Shown: piece after piece, positions 34,556 through 46,462 of the stretch
Layout: each line of letters begins with the position of its first letter
Position numbering within the stretch: position 1 is the stretch's first letter
Source of the DNA: Rhodospirillaceae bacterium
Lineage (GTDB): Bacteria; Pseudomonadota; Alphaproteobacteria; Dongiales; Dongiaceae
Assembly (NCBI GenBank): GCA_016712715.1
Contig: JADJQM010000002.1
Location: 1-64,000, forward strand
DNA length: 64,000 bases
Reading direction: 5' to 3'
Program-made: the position numbers and the translations under genes
The notes under the pieces: generated by a model
Seen by the model: the letters and a program-made list of their open reading frames with translations, nothing else
Databases searched by the model: none
Told to the model about the DNA's origin: nothing

Positions 34556-35293
34556 TTGAAACCAACCACCCCCATCACCCTGTTCGGCTTCGGCCCCGCC
34601 TTCGACCTGCCCGACGCCAGCCCCTATGTCATGAAGACGGAAACGCAGCTCATGATGGCCGGCCTGCCCTACGAAAAGGACCTTACCGGCTTTGACAAGG
34701 CGCCCAAGGGCAAGCTGCCCTATATCCGGGACGGCGAGCTTGTGATCGCCGATTCAACCTTCATCCGCCAGCATATCGAATGGTCTTATGGCGTCGATTT
34801 CGACGCCGGGCTCGACGTGCAGCAGCGCGCCACGGCCTGGGCGGTCGAACGCATGATCGAGGATCATCTGGGCTGGGCGGCGCTCAAGGTGCGCTGGCTC
34901 GATCCGGTCAATTTTGCTAAGGGGCTGGCTCAGTTCTTTGACCGGGTTCCGGAAGAGATCCGCGAAAAGGTGAAAGCCGACACGCTGACCGAGATCGCCA
35001 GGCGCCTTCACGGTCACGGGCTTGGCCGCCATTCGGACGAGGATATCCTGTTCCTCGGCACCCGCTCGCTTTACAGCCTGTCGCAGATCCTGGGCGACAA
35101 GCCGTATCTCATGGGCAACGAGCCCTGCGGCACGGACGCCACGGCCTTCGGCATGCTGACCCATGTCATGGCGCCGTTCTTCGACACGGATCTGCGCAAG
35201 GCGGCGGAATCCCATGCCAACCTGCGGCCTTATGTGGATCGCATGATGGCGCGGTTCTATCCCCGGCATCTCGAGGCACGACAGGCGGCGTGA
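34556..35293 (+). CDS. Glutathione S-transferase family protein
   Basis: 245 residues from TTG 34556. Thioredoxin-like N-terminal domain (~5-85) beginning PITLFGFGPAFDLPDASPYVMKTE, with KGKLPYIRDGELVIADSTFI containing the cis-Pro and glutathione-binding D/S region; all-helical C-terminal domain (~95-245). AAGGAAG sits correctly for an ATG at 34552 that is in another frame; removing one A at 34564-34565 would give MLETTTPITLFG, so the start may be disturbed by a one-base error. Divergent from the WYL regulator. Confidence 0.85.
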   Translation: MKPTTPITLFGFGPAFDLPDASPYVMKTETQLMMAGLPYEKDLTGFDKAPKGKLPYIRDGELVIADSTFIRQHIEWSYGVDFDAGLDVQQRATAWAVERMIEDHLGWAALKVRWLDPVNFAKGLAQFFDRVPEEIREKVKADTLTEIARRLHGHGLGRHSDEDILFLGTRSLYSLSQILGDKPYLMGNEPCGTDATAFGMLTHVMAPFFDTDLRKAAESHANLRPYVDRMMARFYPRHLEARQAA

Positions 35294-35365
35294 GGCCCTT
35301 GCGGGACGGGGAGGCGGAGATCATATCTCTACCTCTCTTTCCCTCTTTGTTCTATAACCGGCCCC

Positions 35366-37555
<2,190 letters not shown>

Positions 37556-37571
37556 CCTGGCCGGCAGCGAC

Positions 37572-38714
37572 CTAGCTCTGGCGCGCCAGCATCGCCTTGA
37601 AGCGGTGGAGCGCCAGAGCGAGGAAAATGGCGCCCTGCACCGCCACCAGCAGCATCTGCGGCCAGATGATGTCGGCCCCGGCACCGCGATAGAGCACGGC
37701 CTGGGACGCCGCCACGAAATGCGTTGAAGGCAGCGCCTTCATGACGAGCTGAAAAAACTCGGGCATGGATTCGATCGGCGTGGTGGCGCCGGACAGGAGA
37801 TTCATCACCACGAAGCAGGGAATCGCCATCATCGCGAATTGCGGCATCGAGTTGGCAAGCGTCGCCAGCAGCAGGCCCAGCGCTGTCGTGGCGAAGAGAT
37901 AGATCGCCGCGGCGCACAGAAAGAGCGGGACCGATCCAAGGATGGGAACACCCAGCAGCATTTGCACCACGAAATGCAGTGAAAGCGCCACGGAAACGAG
38001 GATGACGAGCCCGTTGGCCCAGATCTTGGCGACGGCGATCTCACTGGCACTCACCGGCATGACCAGCAGGTGCTCGATCGTGCCGCGTTCGCGTTCGCGG
38101 ATGACGGCGGCACCCACCAGGATGATGGAAAGGATCGTCACATTCTCCACCACCTGCATCACCGACATGAACCAGGTTGAATCGAGATTGGGATTGAAAT
38201 AGGCGCGGATGACGACCTCGACCGGGACCAGGCTCGCCGTGCCGCTCTGGCCGAGGAATGCCGTGATCTCCCGATCGACGATACTGGTGATATAGCTGGT
38301 CCCGACACCGGCCTGGGTCATGGCCGTGGCGTCGACAGCCAGGCCGATCGTCGGTTCACGGCCGGCTGCCAGATCCGCCTCCATCCCCGGCGGCATGTCG
38401 AGCACAAAGGTAAACTGGCCGCGATCGAGGCCGGCATCGACCACGCTGCGGTCGATCAATTGCGGCCGCAGGAAGTAAGGCGGCTGCAGCGCCTCGATGA
38501 TGCGGCGCGAAAGCTGCGACCCGTCACCGTCGACCACCGCGATGGCGGCGTTCCGTACCTCGGTGCGGACACCATGCGCCACGGAATAGATCGAGAAGGT
38601 GAAGGAGAAGATCATCAACCCGAGGAGTACGGGATCCCGCGCCAGCGAGACCATTTCCTTCAGGCCCAGGCGATAGACATTTTGGATCCAGCGCAACGTG
38701 GCTCCCTTGCTCAC
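37572..38714 (-). CDS. ABC-2 type transporter permease (YhhJ-like)
   Basis: 380 residues. One N-terminal transmembrane segment, a ~140-residue extracytoplasmic domain (~45-175), then five C-terminal segments typical of ABC2_membrane_3, with VIRERERGTIEHLLVMPVSASEIAVAKI (in part) as the cytoplasmic coupling region and LLSGATTPIESMPEFFQ near the end. It pairs with the fused ATPase-permease upstream (3-bp gap) and the HlyD-like protein, the same three-gene set as E. coli yhiI-rbbA-yhhJ. Substrate unknown; drug or toxic-compound export is the usual guess. Confidence 0.9.
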   Translation of the reverse strand: MSKGATLRWIQNVYRLGLKEMVSLARDPVLLGLMIFSFTFSIYSVAHGVRTEVRNAAIAVVDGDGSQLSRRIIEALQPPYFLRPQLIDRSVVDAGLDRGQFTFVLDMPPGMEADLAAGREPTIGLAVDATAMTQAGVGTSYITSIVDREITAFLGQSGTASLVPVEVVIRAYFNPNLDSTWFMSVMQVVENVTILSIILVGAAVIRERERGTIEHLLVMPVSASEIAVAKIWANGLVILVSVALSLHFVVQMLLGVPILGSVPLFLCAAAIYLFATTALGLLLATLANSMPQFAMMAIPCFVVMNLLSGATTPIESMPEFFQLVMKALPSTHFVAASQAVLYRGAGADIIWPQMLLVAVQGAIFLALALHRFKAMLARQS

Positions 38715-38717
38715 GGC

Positions 38718-41458
38718 TCAGCGCTCCTGCTTCGAGACGCAGAGGCGCGCCAGGACAAGGAAGATGATGCCGAAGGCCGCCAAGGCGAGATATTCATTGG
38801 TGAAGGCCGTGAAGCCCAGCCCCTTGGTGAAAACGCCGAGGCTCACCGTCTGGTACCAGGAGGCGGGGAAGCCAAGCCCGATCCACTTCGCGGCACCTTC
38901 CAGGGTCGACGTCGGATACATGAGGCCCGAGAAATTGACCGCCGGAATGATCGAGAGGATCGCCGCTGCGAAAATGGCCGCCACCTGGCTCGAACAGAAG
39001 GCCGAGATAAGCAGGCCAAAGCCGGTCGCGGCGACCTGATAAAGCGGCACGGCCAAGGCGAGGGCCAGCAGGCTGCCCTTGGGATAGATGCCGAAGACCG
39101 GGATAGCGAGGAGCGACATCAGCAGGAAGGCAATGCAGCCGACGCCAATATAAGGCAGCTGCTTGCCGATGAGATACTCGCCGATGCCGGCCGGCGAGGC
39201 ATAGAGATTGGCGATGGTGCCGAGTTCCTTCTCGCGCACGACACCGAGCGCCGTCAGCATCGAGGGGATCAGAATCAGCAGCAGCATCATCACGCCGGGC
39301 ACCATGGCAACGACACTCTTGAAATCCTGGTTGTAGCGGAAACGCGGCACCAGTTCGTAGGACGTTGGGTCGGGAAACTTGCCGATGGTCTGGCGCGCGC
39401 GTTCCATCGCCTGTTTGAGGGCGATGCCCTGCACATAGCCCCGCGCCGTCTCGCCACGGAAGGGAAAGCTGCCATCGATGAAGACGCCGATCTGCGGCCG
39501 ACGACCCTGCAACAGGTCGCGGCCGAAATCCGGCGGCACCTCGATCGCCACCTGCACGTCGCCCGAGCGCAGGCGCTGGTCGAGATCGTTGAAATCCGCG
39601 ATCGGCGGCGTTTCGGTGAAGTAAGGCGACCCACCGAATCCTTCCATCAGGGACCGGCTTTCCAGCGAGCGGTCGCGGTCGAGCACGGCATAGCGCAGAT
39701 CCTCGACATCGAAGGACATGCCGAAGCCGAAACAGACCATGAGAAAGAGCGGCGCCAGCAGGGCGAAGGCGAGGCGGATGGTATCGCGCCGCAGTTCCAG
39801 TGTCTCGCGCTTGGCAAACACCAGGATGCGTCGCAACGCGTTCGCCGTCGGGCGCATGGGTTCGGCCGTCGCTGCGGCAGCAATGGGTGCTGGCGCCCGC
39901 ACTGTGACACCTTCATCCGCCTCAATGAGCTTGACGAAGGCCGTCTCCAGGTCGCCCTCGCCATATTGTGCGGCAAGTGCAGATGGCGCGCCAACCGCCA
40001 GTGTTCGGCCGCGATGCATGAAGGAAATGCGATCGCAGCGCGCTGCTTCGTTCATGAAATGGGTGGAAACGAAAACCGTGACACCTTCGTCGCGCGCAAG
40101 ATGACCGATCTGATGCCAGAAGGCATCGCGCGCCTCAGGATCGACGCCGGAGGTCGGTTCGTCGAGGATGAGGATTCGCGGCTTGTGCAGGCAGGCTGCC
40201 GCCAATTGCAGGCGCTGGCGTTGCCCGAGAGAGAGATCCCGCGGCAGGCGATCCGCGATCGCCTCGAGATCGAAGCGCTTCAGGGAATCGCCGATGCGCG
40301 CCGCCAGTTCCGCGCGTGGCACCTGGTAGAGCCTCGCATGGAGATCAAGATTGGCGCGGACCGATAGCTCCTCATAAAGCGAGAAGCTCTGCGACATATA
40401 GCCGATCTTGAGCCGCGATTGCCGATCCTGGGCCGCCACGGGTTGCCCGAGCAGGCTGGCCGTGCCGCTGCTGGCCGGCAGCAAGCCCGTCAGCATCTTC
40501 ATCGTCGTTGTCTTGCCGCAGCCATTCGAGCCGAGGAAGCCGAAAATCTCGCCGGTCTCGATCCGGAAGCTGACCTTGTCGACCGCCACGAAATCGCCGA
40601 AACGGCAGGTCAGTTCCTCGGCTTCGATCGCCGGTGGCCCCTCCTGATGCGGCCGTGGCGGCAGAACGCCCTCGCTGGCAACAGGTACTGCTGTTGACAG
40701 GCCGGCACGTCGACGCAAGGTGACGAACGCCTCCTCCAAGGTCGCGGCACCCGCTTCCGCCAACACCTGTGGTGTCGGCCCTGCGGCCAGCAACTGGCCC
40801 GCATCGATGGCGATGAGATGCGCAAAGCGCGCGGCCTCCTCCATATAGGCGGTGGCGGTGATGAGGGTGAGGCCCGGCCGCTCGGCGCGGATTTCGTCGA
40901 TGAGATGCCAGAACTGGCGGCGCGAGAGGGGTCGACCCCGGTGGTCGGCTCATCCAGAATGAGCAGATCGGGATCGTGAATGAGGGCGCAGCAGAGGCCG
41001 AGCTTCTGCTTCATGCCGCCGGAGAGCTTGCCGGCCGGCCGGTCCGGGAAGGGGTCGAGGCCGGTCGCATAGAGCAGCCGCTCGCGCCGCGCCGTCGCCG
41101 CCGCTCCGTGCAGGCCGAAGAGTCCGGCGAAGAAATCGATGTTCTCGACGACGGAAAGGGTTGGATAGAGATTCTTGCCGAGCCCCTGCGGCATATAGGC
41201 GATGCGCTCGGCGATGGCATTGCGATGGCGTCTTTTGCGCATATCGCCGCCCAGCACGTCGATGTCGCCCTGCTGGATGCGGCGTGTCCCGGCGATGAGC
41301 GAGAGCAGCGTCGACTTGCCGACCCCGTCCGGCCCGATGATCGCCGCGGTGCTGCCCTGCGGGATCTCGAAGCTGATATCCTGAAGGGCGAAATGCCGAT
41401 TGTTGCGGTGCTGGACGCCCCGCAGCCGAACGGCCGGCTCGGGTAGGTCCGCGGTCAC
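38718..41458 (-). CDS. RbbA-type fused ABC transporter (two ATPase domains plus ABC-2 permease), one missing base
   Basis: First ATPase (~1-230): Walker A GPDGVGKST, LSGGMKQK, LLILDEPTTGVDP. Second (~270-500): GSNGCGKTT, LSLGQRQR, ILILDEPTSGVDP. C-terminal ~370 residues: ABC-2 permease with VREKELGTIANLYASP. The frame breaks at 40928-40931, just after DEPTTGVDP: with GGGG changed to GGGGG the reading becomes VDPLSRRQFWHLIDEIRAE and runs on into the second ORF, giving 913 residues, as in E. coli RbbA (911). Start overlaps the HlyD stop by ATGA. Exporter core of a three-gene operon. Confidence 0.9.
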
Positions 41459-42495
41459 GGGTTGGCGCTGCCCTGGGCCGCATCTGCCGGTGCCGTCGAG
41501 GATGCGCCATTGGATGGCGGCGGCAGTTTCGGCGTGAGGAAATCGGGCCAGGTGGCGGCCGCATCCACCTTGAGATAGGCATTGCCGGTGAGGCCAGCCT
41601 TCACATAGTCGCGGTACTTGACCAGCAGATCGTGATCGATCGCCACCTTGATCCGGTAGGTGAGCTTGTCGCGCTCGGTTTTTGTCTCGACGAATTTCGG
41701 CGTGAACTGCGCTTCCGCCGCGACGAAACTGACCCTGGCCGGAATGACGAATTCCGGTGCCGCGTCGAGCACGATGCGCGCTTCGGAATCGAGCCCGACA
41801 CGGCCGGCAACGGCGGTCGGGAAGAACACCACCATATGCACATCGGCCAGATCAAGCAGGGTCGCCACCTGCCCGCCGGCCGCCAGCACTTCGCCGGCCT
41901 TTACCAGCCGATATTCGACACGGCCTTCGGTGGGTGCGCGCAGGGTCATGTCGGCGATGACCGTTCGCAGGCGCTCGACCCGTGCGGCCGCGGCAAGGAG
42001 GGCTGCCCGCGCATTCTCGACACCGGCCTCGGCACCCTTCAGTGCCGCCACGGCAACGTCGCGCTGGGCCTGCCGGCGCTCGACCTCCGCCACCGGACCG
42101 ACGCTCTTCCTTTCCAGCGTGGTTGCGCGCTTCAACTCGATCTCGGCCAGTTCGAGATCCGCCTCGCGGATGCCGATTTCGGCCTGGGCCTGGCCGATGG
42201 CTTCCTTGGCCTGCCGCTCATTGGCTTGCGCCTCGGCAAGATCCGCCTTCAGCTCGGCGGTATCCATCTCGGCCACGACTTGGCCCTTGGCCACGATGTC
42301 GCCTTCATCGACCAGCATGGCGGCGACCCTGGCGGCATATTTGGTGGCGACCGCCACCCGTTCGACCTCGATCCGGCCATTGGCGACGGCAAAGCCAGCG
42401 AGCGCCGCCTCGCTCTGCCGTTCCTGCCAGAAGACATAGCCGGCGGCGGCACCGCCGAGGAGGACGAGGATGACAAGGATGGTCGTAAAGCGCAT
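41455..42495 (-). CDS. HlyD-family membrane fusion/adaptor protein (YhiI-like)
   Basis: 346 residues. One N-terminal membrane anchor (TTILVILVLLGGAAAGYVFW), a lipoyl-like hairpin half (GRIEVERVAVATKYAARVAAMLVDEGDIVAKGQVVAEMD in part), a long alpha-helical coiled coil (~75-165, rich in A, E, Q, R), then the second lipoyl half and beta-barrel (LRAPTEGRVEYRLVKAGEVLAAGG in part). It spans the periplasm and links the ABC exporter to an outer-membrane channel, not encoded here. First gene of the exporter operon; ATG at 42495. Confidence 0.92.
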   Translation of the reverse strand: MRFTTILVILVLLGGAAAGYVFWQERQSEAALAGFAVANGRIEVERVAVATKYAARVAAMLVDEGDIVAKGQVVAEMDTAELKADLAEAQANERQAKEAIGQAQAEIGIREADLELAEIELKRATTLERKSVGPVAEVERRQAQRDVAVAALKGAEAGVENARAALLAAAARVERLRTVIADMTLRAPTEGRVEYRLVKAGEVLAAGGQVATLLDLADVHMVVFFPTAVAGRVGLDSEARIVLDAAPEFVIPARVSFVAAEAQFTPKFVETKTERDKLTYRIKVAIDHDLLVKYRDYVKAGLTGNAYLKVDAAATWPDFLTPKLPPPSNGASSTAPADAAQGSANP

Positions 42496-42601
42496 GGCAG
42501 AACCGCCAGTCTGAACTGATAAGTGGAGTCAGGAACCTGACCCCATCTTGTCATGCCCGGACCCCACGGCAAGCACCTTGATATGAATCAAGCCAGCCCG
42601 A

Positions 42602-44279
42602 TCAGGCGCGAATGAGCGGCTTGTATTTGATCCGGTGTGGCTGATCGGCATCGGTGCCGAGGCGGCGATGGCGATCGACCTCGTAATCCTGGTAATTGCC
42701 CTCGAACCATTCGACATGGCTGTCGCCCTCGAACGCCAGCATATGCGTGGCGATGCGGTCGAGGAACCAGCGATCATGGCTGACTACGACTACGCAGCCG
42801 GCAAATTCCAGCAACGCTTCCTCGAGCGCGCGCAAGGTGTCGACATCGAGATCGTTGGTCGGTTCGTCGAGCAGCAGGACGTTGGCGCCGCCCTTGAGCA
42901 TCTTGGCAAGATGCACGCGGTTGCGTTCACCGCCGGAGAGCTGGCCGACCTTCTTCTGCTGATCGGTGCCCTTGAAGTTGAAGCCCGCGACATAGGTGCG
43001 GCTCGGCATCTTGCGCTTGCCGAGTTCGATCTCGTCATGGCCGTCGGAAATTTCCTCCCACACGGTCTTGTTGGCGTTGAGGCTGTCGCGCGACTGGTCG
43101 ATATAGCCGAGCTTCACCGTCTCGCCGACCTTGAAGGTGCCGCTGTCGGGCGTCTCCATGCCGGTGATCATGCGGAACAAGGTGGTCTTGCCGGCGCCGT
43201 TCGGGCCGATGACGCCGACGATGCCGCCGGGCGGCAGGCGGAAGGAGAGATCCTCGATCAGCAATTTGTCGCCGAAGCCCTTGTTGAGATGTTCTGCCTG
43301 GATGACCAGATCGCCGAGGCGCGGCCCCGCCGGAATATAGATCTGGGCCGTGTCCTGGCTTTTCTCGTTCTGCTGGGCGAGCAGCGTCTCATAGGCCGTG
43401 ACGCGAGCCTTGGACTTCGCCTGGCGAGCCTTCGGCCCCTGGCGGATCCATTCCAATTCGCGGTCGAGGGTGCGCTGGCGCGAGCTTTCGGTCTTCGATT
43501 CCTGCTCCAGGCGCTTCGACTTCTGTTCCAGCCAGCCGGAGTAATTGCCTTCGAACGGAATGGCCTGGCCGCGATCGAGCTCCAGGATCCAGCCGGCGAC
43601 ATTGTCGAGGAAGTAGCGGTCATGGGTCACGGCCACGACCATGCCCTTGTAGCCTTCCAGGAAATGTTCGAGCCAGGCGACCGATTCCCGCGTCGAGATG
43701 GTTGGTCGGTTCGTCGAGCAGCAGCATGTTGGGGTTGGAAAGCAGCAGGCGGCAGAGCGCCACGCGGCGGCGTTCACCACCCGACAACTTGGTTACATCG
43801 GAATCGGAGGGTGGGCAGCGCAGGGCATCCATCGCGATCTCGACCGTGCGCTGGATATCCCAGGCATCGGCGGCGTCGATCTTCTCCTGCAGCTCCGCCT
43901 GTTTCGCCAGCAGCGTGTCGAAATCGGCGTCGGGGTCGGCCATGGCATTGGAGACCGCCTCGAAATCCTCGAGCAGCTTTGCCGTGGCGCCGACACCTTC
44001 CATGACGTTGCCGAGCACGTCCTTCTTGGGATCGAGCTCCGGTTCCTGGGCGAGATAGCCGACCGTGACACCGTCCGCGGCCCAGGCCTCGCCGTTGAAC
44101 TCCTTGTCGATGCCGGCCATCATCTTGAGGAGCGTCGATTTACCCGACCCGTTATGGCCGAGCACGCCGATCTTGGCGCCGGGCAGGAAGGACAGCCAGA
44201 CATTGTCCAGGACCTTCTTGCCGCCCGGATAAGCCTTGGACAGGCCCTTCATCACGTAAATATATTGATACGCTGCCAT
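42602..44279 (-). CDS. ettA: Energy-dependent translational throttle protein EttA, one extra base
   Basis: ABC-F protein without membrane domain that binds the ribosome E site and gates early elongation by ATP/ADP ratio. First domain: GHNGSGKST, LSGGERRR, LLLDEPTNHLDA. Linker with the P-site tRNA-interaction motif region. Second domain: GPNGAGKTT, LSGGERNR, LLLDEPTNDLD. At 43687-43689 one extra base in CCC (GGG in the coding sense) shifts the frame right after DEPTNHLDA; removing it gives LDAESVAWLEHFLEGYKGMVVAVTHDRYF (in part) and a 558-residue protein (E. coli 555). Single gene, ATG at 44279. Confidence 0.93.
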
Positions 44280-44485
44280 TTTTTAGCTCCGACCCACTTG
44301 TTCCACCTGCCCGAATGAGGGCTTGGGCGTCTTCTTAGACGATTGGGGCGGTTGGCGGAAGGGGTGGCTCGGCTGCTGCCGCATTCGCCTTGCGCTCGTC
44401 AAAACTGCCTTTCTTCATACCTCCATGACGGATAGGTTGCCAAAATCCGATCTAAGTCGGCCATTTTCCCAATCGAGATCGCAGG

Positions 44486-45385
44486 ATGAATGATCAAAAC
44501 CAGGCGCATTTGGAAAGCGCGCGACCCGTACACCTGGGCAAACCCGTCGGCTTTCTGGATAGCCTGTTCAGAACCATCCTGTGGCCTGTAATGGCACCGA
44601 TGAAATGGCTCGCCATTGCGCTTCCCGCCTTGGCCGTCACCATGCTGCTGAGCAGCCAGTTTCCAGGTGCGGCGGTGATCGGATCGCCACCGCCTAGAAT
44701 CGGCGTCCTTTTTTCCTCACCGTTCACGGCTTTCACCTACCAAGGTTGGATGGGCCTTGGTGTTTGGCTCGTCACCGCCATGGTGGTTTCGACGGCTCTA
44801 GCATCGTGGTGCCTGGATGCAGCCACGCAAAAGCGCCTTTCTCTGGCGGCCTTGTTCATTTTCGGTATTTCGAAAGGTGTGCATTTTCTTGCCGGGGTGC
44901 TGCTTATCTCCCTGACGTTCGCGCCGACCTACCTGTTTGCCTTCGCCTTCGCCGTTGTGTTCGGAGACGGCTCGTTCGATATCGATTTGCATGAGCCCCG
45001 CACCTATGTCTGGTCCCTTCTGGTACTCGGGATGATTCCGGCTTTCTGGGCGTTGTTGCGACTGCTCATTCTCCCGCCCCTGGTAACCTTACGCGGCTGG
45101 CGCGGATCCCTGGGTCTCGCATGGCGCAGCACCAAGGGGTTCGCCTTCCGCTTTTTCTGTCATTTCATCGTTATGGTGGCGCTTGCCATTGCTTTCGTCT
45201 TGGTCGTCGTGATGGCGGGGCGCAGTTTCGATGACATCCTCGGCCTGCAGAACTTCATGATTCTGCTCGCAGGCACGAGCATCTTCATGTCTCTGCTGAT
45301 AGCTCATTGGCTGACAATATTGATGGTCCTGCACATTCCGCGCAGCGTTCTTCGTGGTGATGACGACCAGATCGGCGTCTTTTAA
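44486..45385 (+). CDS. Multi-pass membrane protein of unknown function
   Basis: 299 residues with about six hydrophobic stretches (near 35-55, 85-108, 118-155, 170-195, 225-250, 255-285) and no motif I recognise. Charged ends (MNDQNQAHLESARPVHLGK at the start, RGDDDQIGVF at the end) are probably cytoplasmic. ATG at 44486 lies 15 bp after CCCAATCGAGATCGC; no strong ribosome site. GC and codon use look slightly lower than its neighbours (many TTT/GTT, ACC rather than GC-only third positions), which may mean a different origin. The 206-bp gap upstream, shared with ettA, shows no clear signal. Confidence 0.7.
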   Translation: MNDQNQAHLESARPVHLGKPVGFLDSLFRTILWPVMAPMKWLAIALPALAVTMLLSSQFPGAAVIGSPPPRIGVLFSSPFTAFTYQGWMGLGVWLVTAMVVSTALASWCLDAATQKRLSLAALFIFGISKGVHFLAGVLLISLTFAPTYLFAFAFAVVFGDGSFDIDLHEPRTYVWSLLVLGMIPAFWALLRLLILPPLVTLRGWRGSLGLAWRSTKGFAFRFFCHFIVMVALAIAFVLVVVMAGRSFDDILGLQNFMILLAGTSIFMSLLIAHWLTILMVLHIPRSVLRGDDDQIGVF

Positions 45386-45481
45386 TCGACTTCACGCTAC
45401 TTCTTCGATCCCGGGCTCGCTATCATTGCCTCGCAGATGGGCCCGGGAGCCATCTGCAAACTCAGATCAGCCGGAATAGCC

Positions 45482-46387
45482 ATGCCCATCGATCGCCCCG
45501 CCCAAAAACCCCTCATCGGCATTGTTCTCATGCTGGCCGCCATGGCGGTGCTGCCGTTTCTCGACGTGGTCGCCAAGACGCTGGGCCAGCAGAGCGTGCC
45601 CGTGGTTCAGATCGTCTGGGCACGGCTGTTCTTCGGCATGTTGATCACCCTGCCGGTCGCCTGGAAAATTGTGGGGCTGAAGGGACTGACACCGGATCCC
45701 TTCTGGATGCACAGCCTGCGCGGCCTCTTTCTGTGCAGTGCCACTTTCTTCTTTTTCTGGGGCCTCAAATTCCTGCCCATCGCCGACACGCTGGCGATCT
45801 TCTTCGTGCAGCCGCTGATCGTCACCATGCTGTCGCCGGTCATGCTGGGCGAGAAGGTCGGTGTCAGGCGCTGGGCCGCCGTCGTCATCGGCTTCATCGG
45901 CACGCTGATCATCATCCGGCCCGGCTTCCAGGAATTCAACCCGGGCATGCTGATGGCGCTGGCCGCCGGCACGTCGCTTGCCATCTACATGCTGCTCACG
46001 CGCAAGATTTCCGGTCGCGCCAACGCCATGGTGACGACCTTCCACACCAATGTCGTGGGCGCCGTCATCACGACCATCGCCGTCCTGTTCTTCTGGCAGG
46101 CGCCCACCCTTGAACAATGGTTGCTGTTTCCCCTCCTCGGTCTTATCGCCACCATCGGCCATTCGCTGATCGTCAAGGCCTATGACCATGCCGAGGCCTC
46201 GTTGCTGGCACCGCTCGCCTATGCCGAGATGATCATGGCGGTTGTGGCCGGCTGGTATTTCTTCGGCGATTTCCCCGACCACTGGACCTTCCTCGGCGTC
46301 GCCATCCTCATCGCTTGCGCCATCTACATTTCCTACCGCGAACGAGTGCGCAAAGTACTGCCGGGCGTCTCCGCCGAGCATTCCTGA
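45482..46387 (+). CDS. EamA/DMT-family transporter (RhaT/RarD-like)
   Basis: 301 residues from ATG 45482 (GGAA upstream); an in-frame ATG at 45437 would add 15 residues outside the family pattern. Ten hydrophobic segments in two EamA repeats: LMLAAMAVLPFLDVVAKTLG opens the first, ALAAGTSLAIYMLLTRKISG the second, and FLGVAILIACAIYISYRERV closes it. The WARLFFGMLITLPVAW and LFLCSATFFFFWGLKFLPIADTLAI (in part) segments are typical. Probable efflux of a metabolite; substrate unknown. Confidence 0.9.
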   Translation: MPIDRPAQKPLIGIVLMLAAMAVLPFLDVVAKTLGQQSVPVVQIVWARLFFGMLITLPVAWKIVGLKGLTPDPFWMHSLRGLFLCSATFFFFWGLKFLPIADTLAIFFVQPLIVTMLSPVMLGEKVGVRRWAAVVIGFIGTLIIIRPGFQEFNPGMLMALAAGTSLAIYMLLTRKISGRANAMVTTFHTNVVGAVITTIAVLFFWQAPTLEQWLLFPLLGLIATIGHSLIVKAYDHAEASLLAPLAYAEMIMAVVAGWYFFGDFPDHWTFLGVAILIACAIYISYRERVRKVLPGVSAEHS

Positions 46388-46462
46388 CCATCCCAATCCG
46401 GGCATGATGACCATGTCCGAAAACCGCGAGCAGGCGCCAGCCTGGGATGGCATGATCGGCCG

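Noticed and set aside
35294..35365. SOS (LexA) box upstream of uvrB
   Set aside because: Only one GTTC is present and no second GTTC at the required 7-bp spacing.
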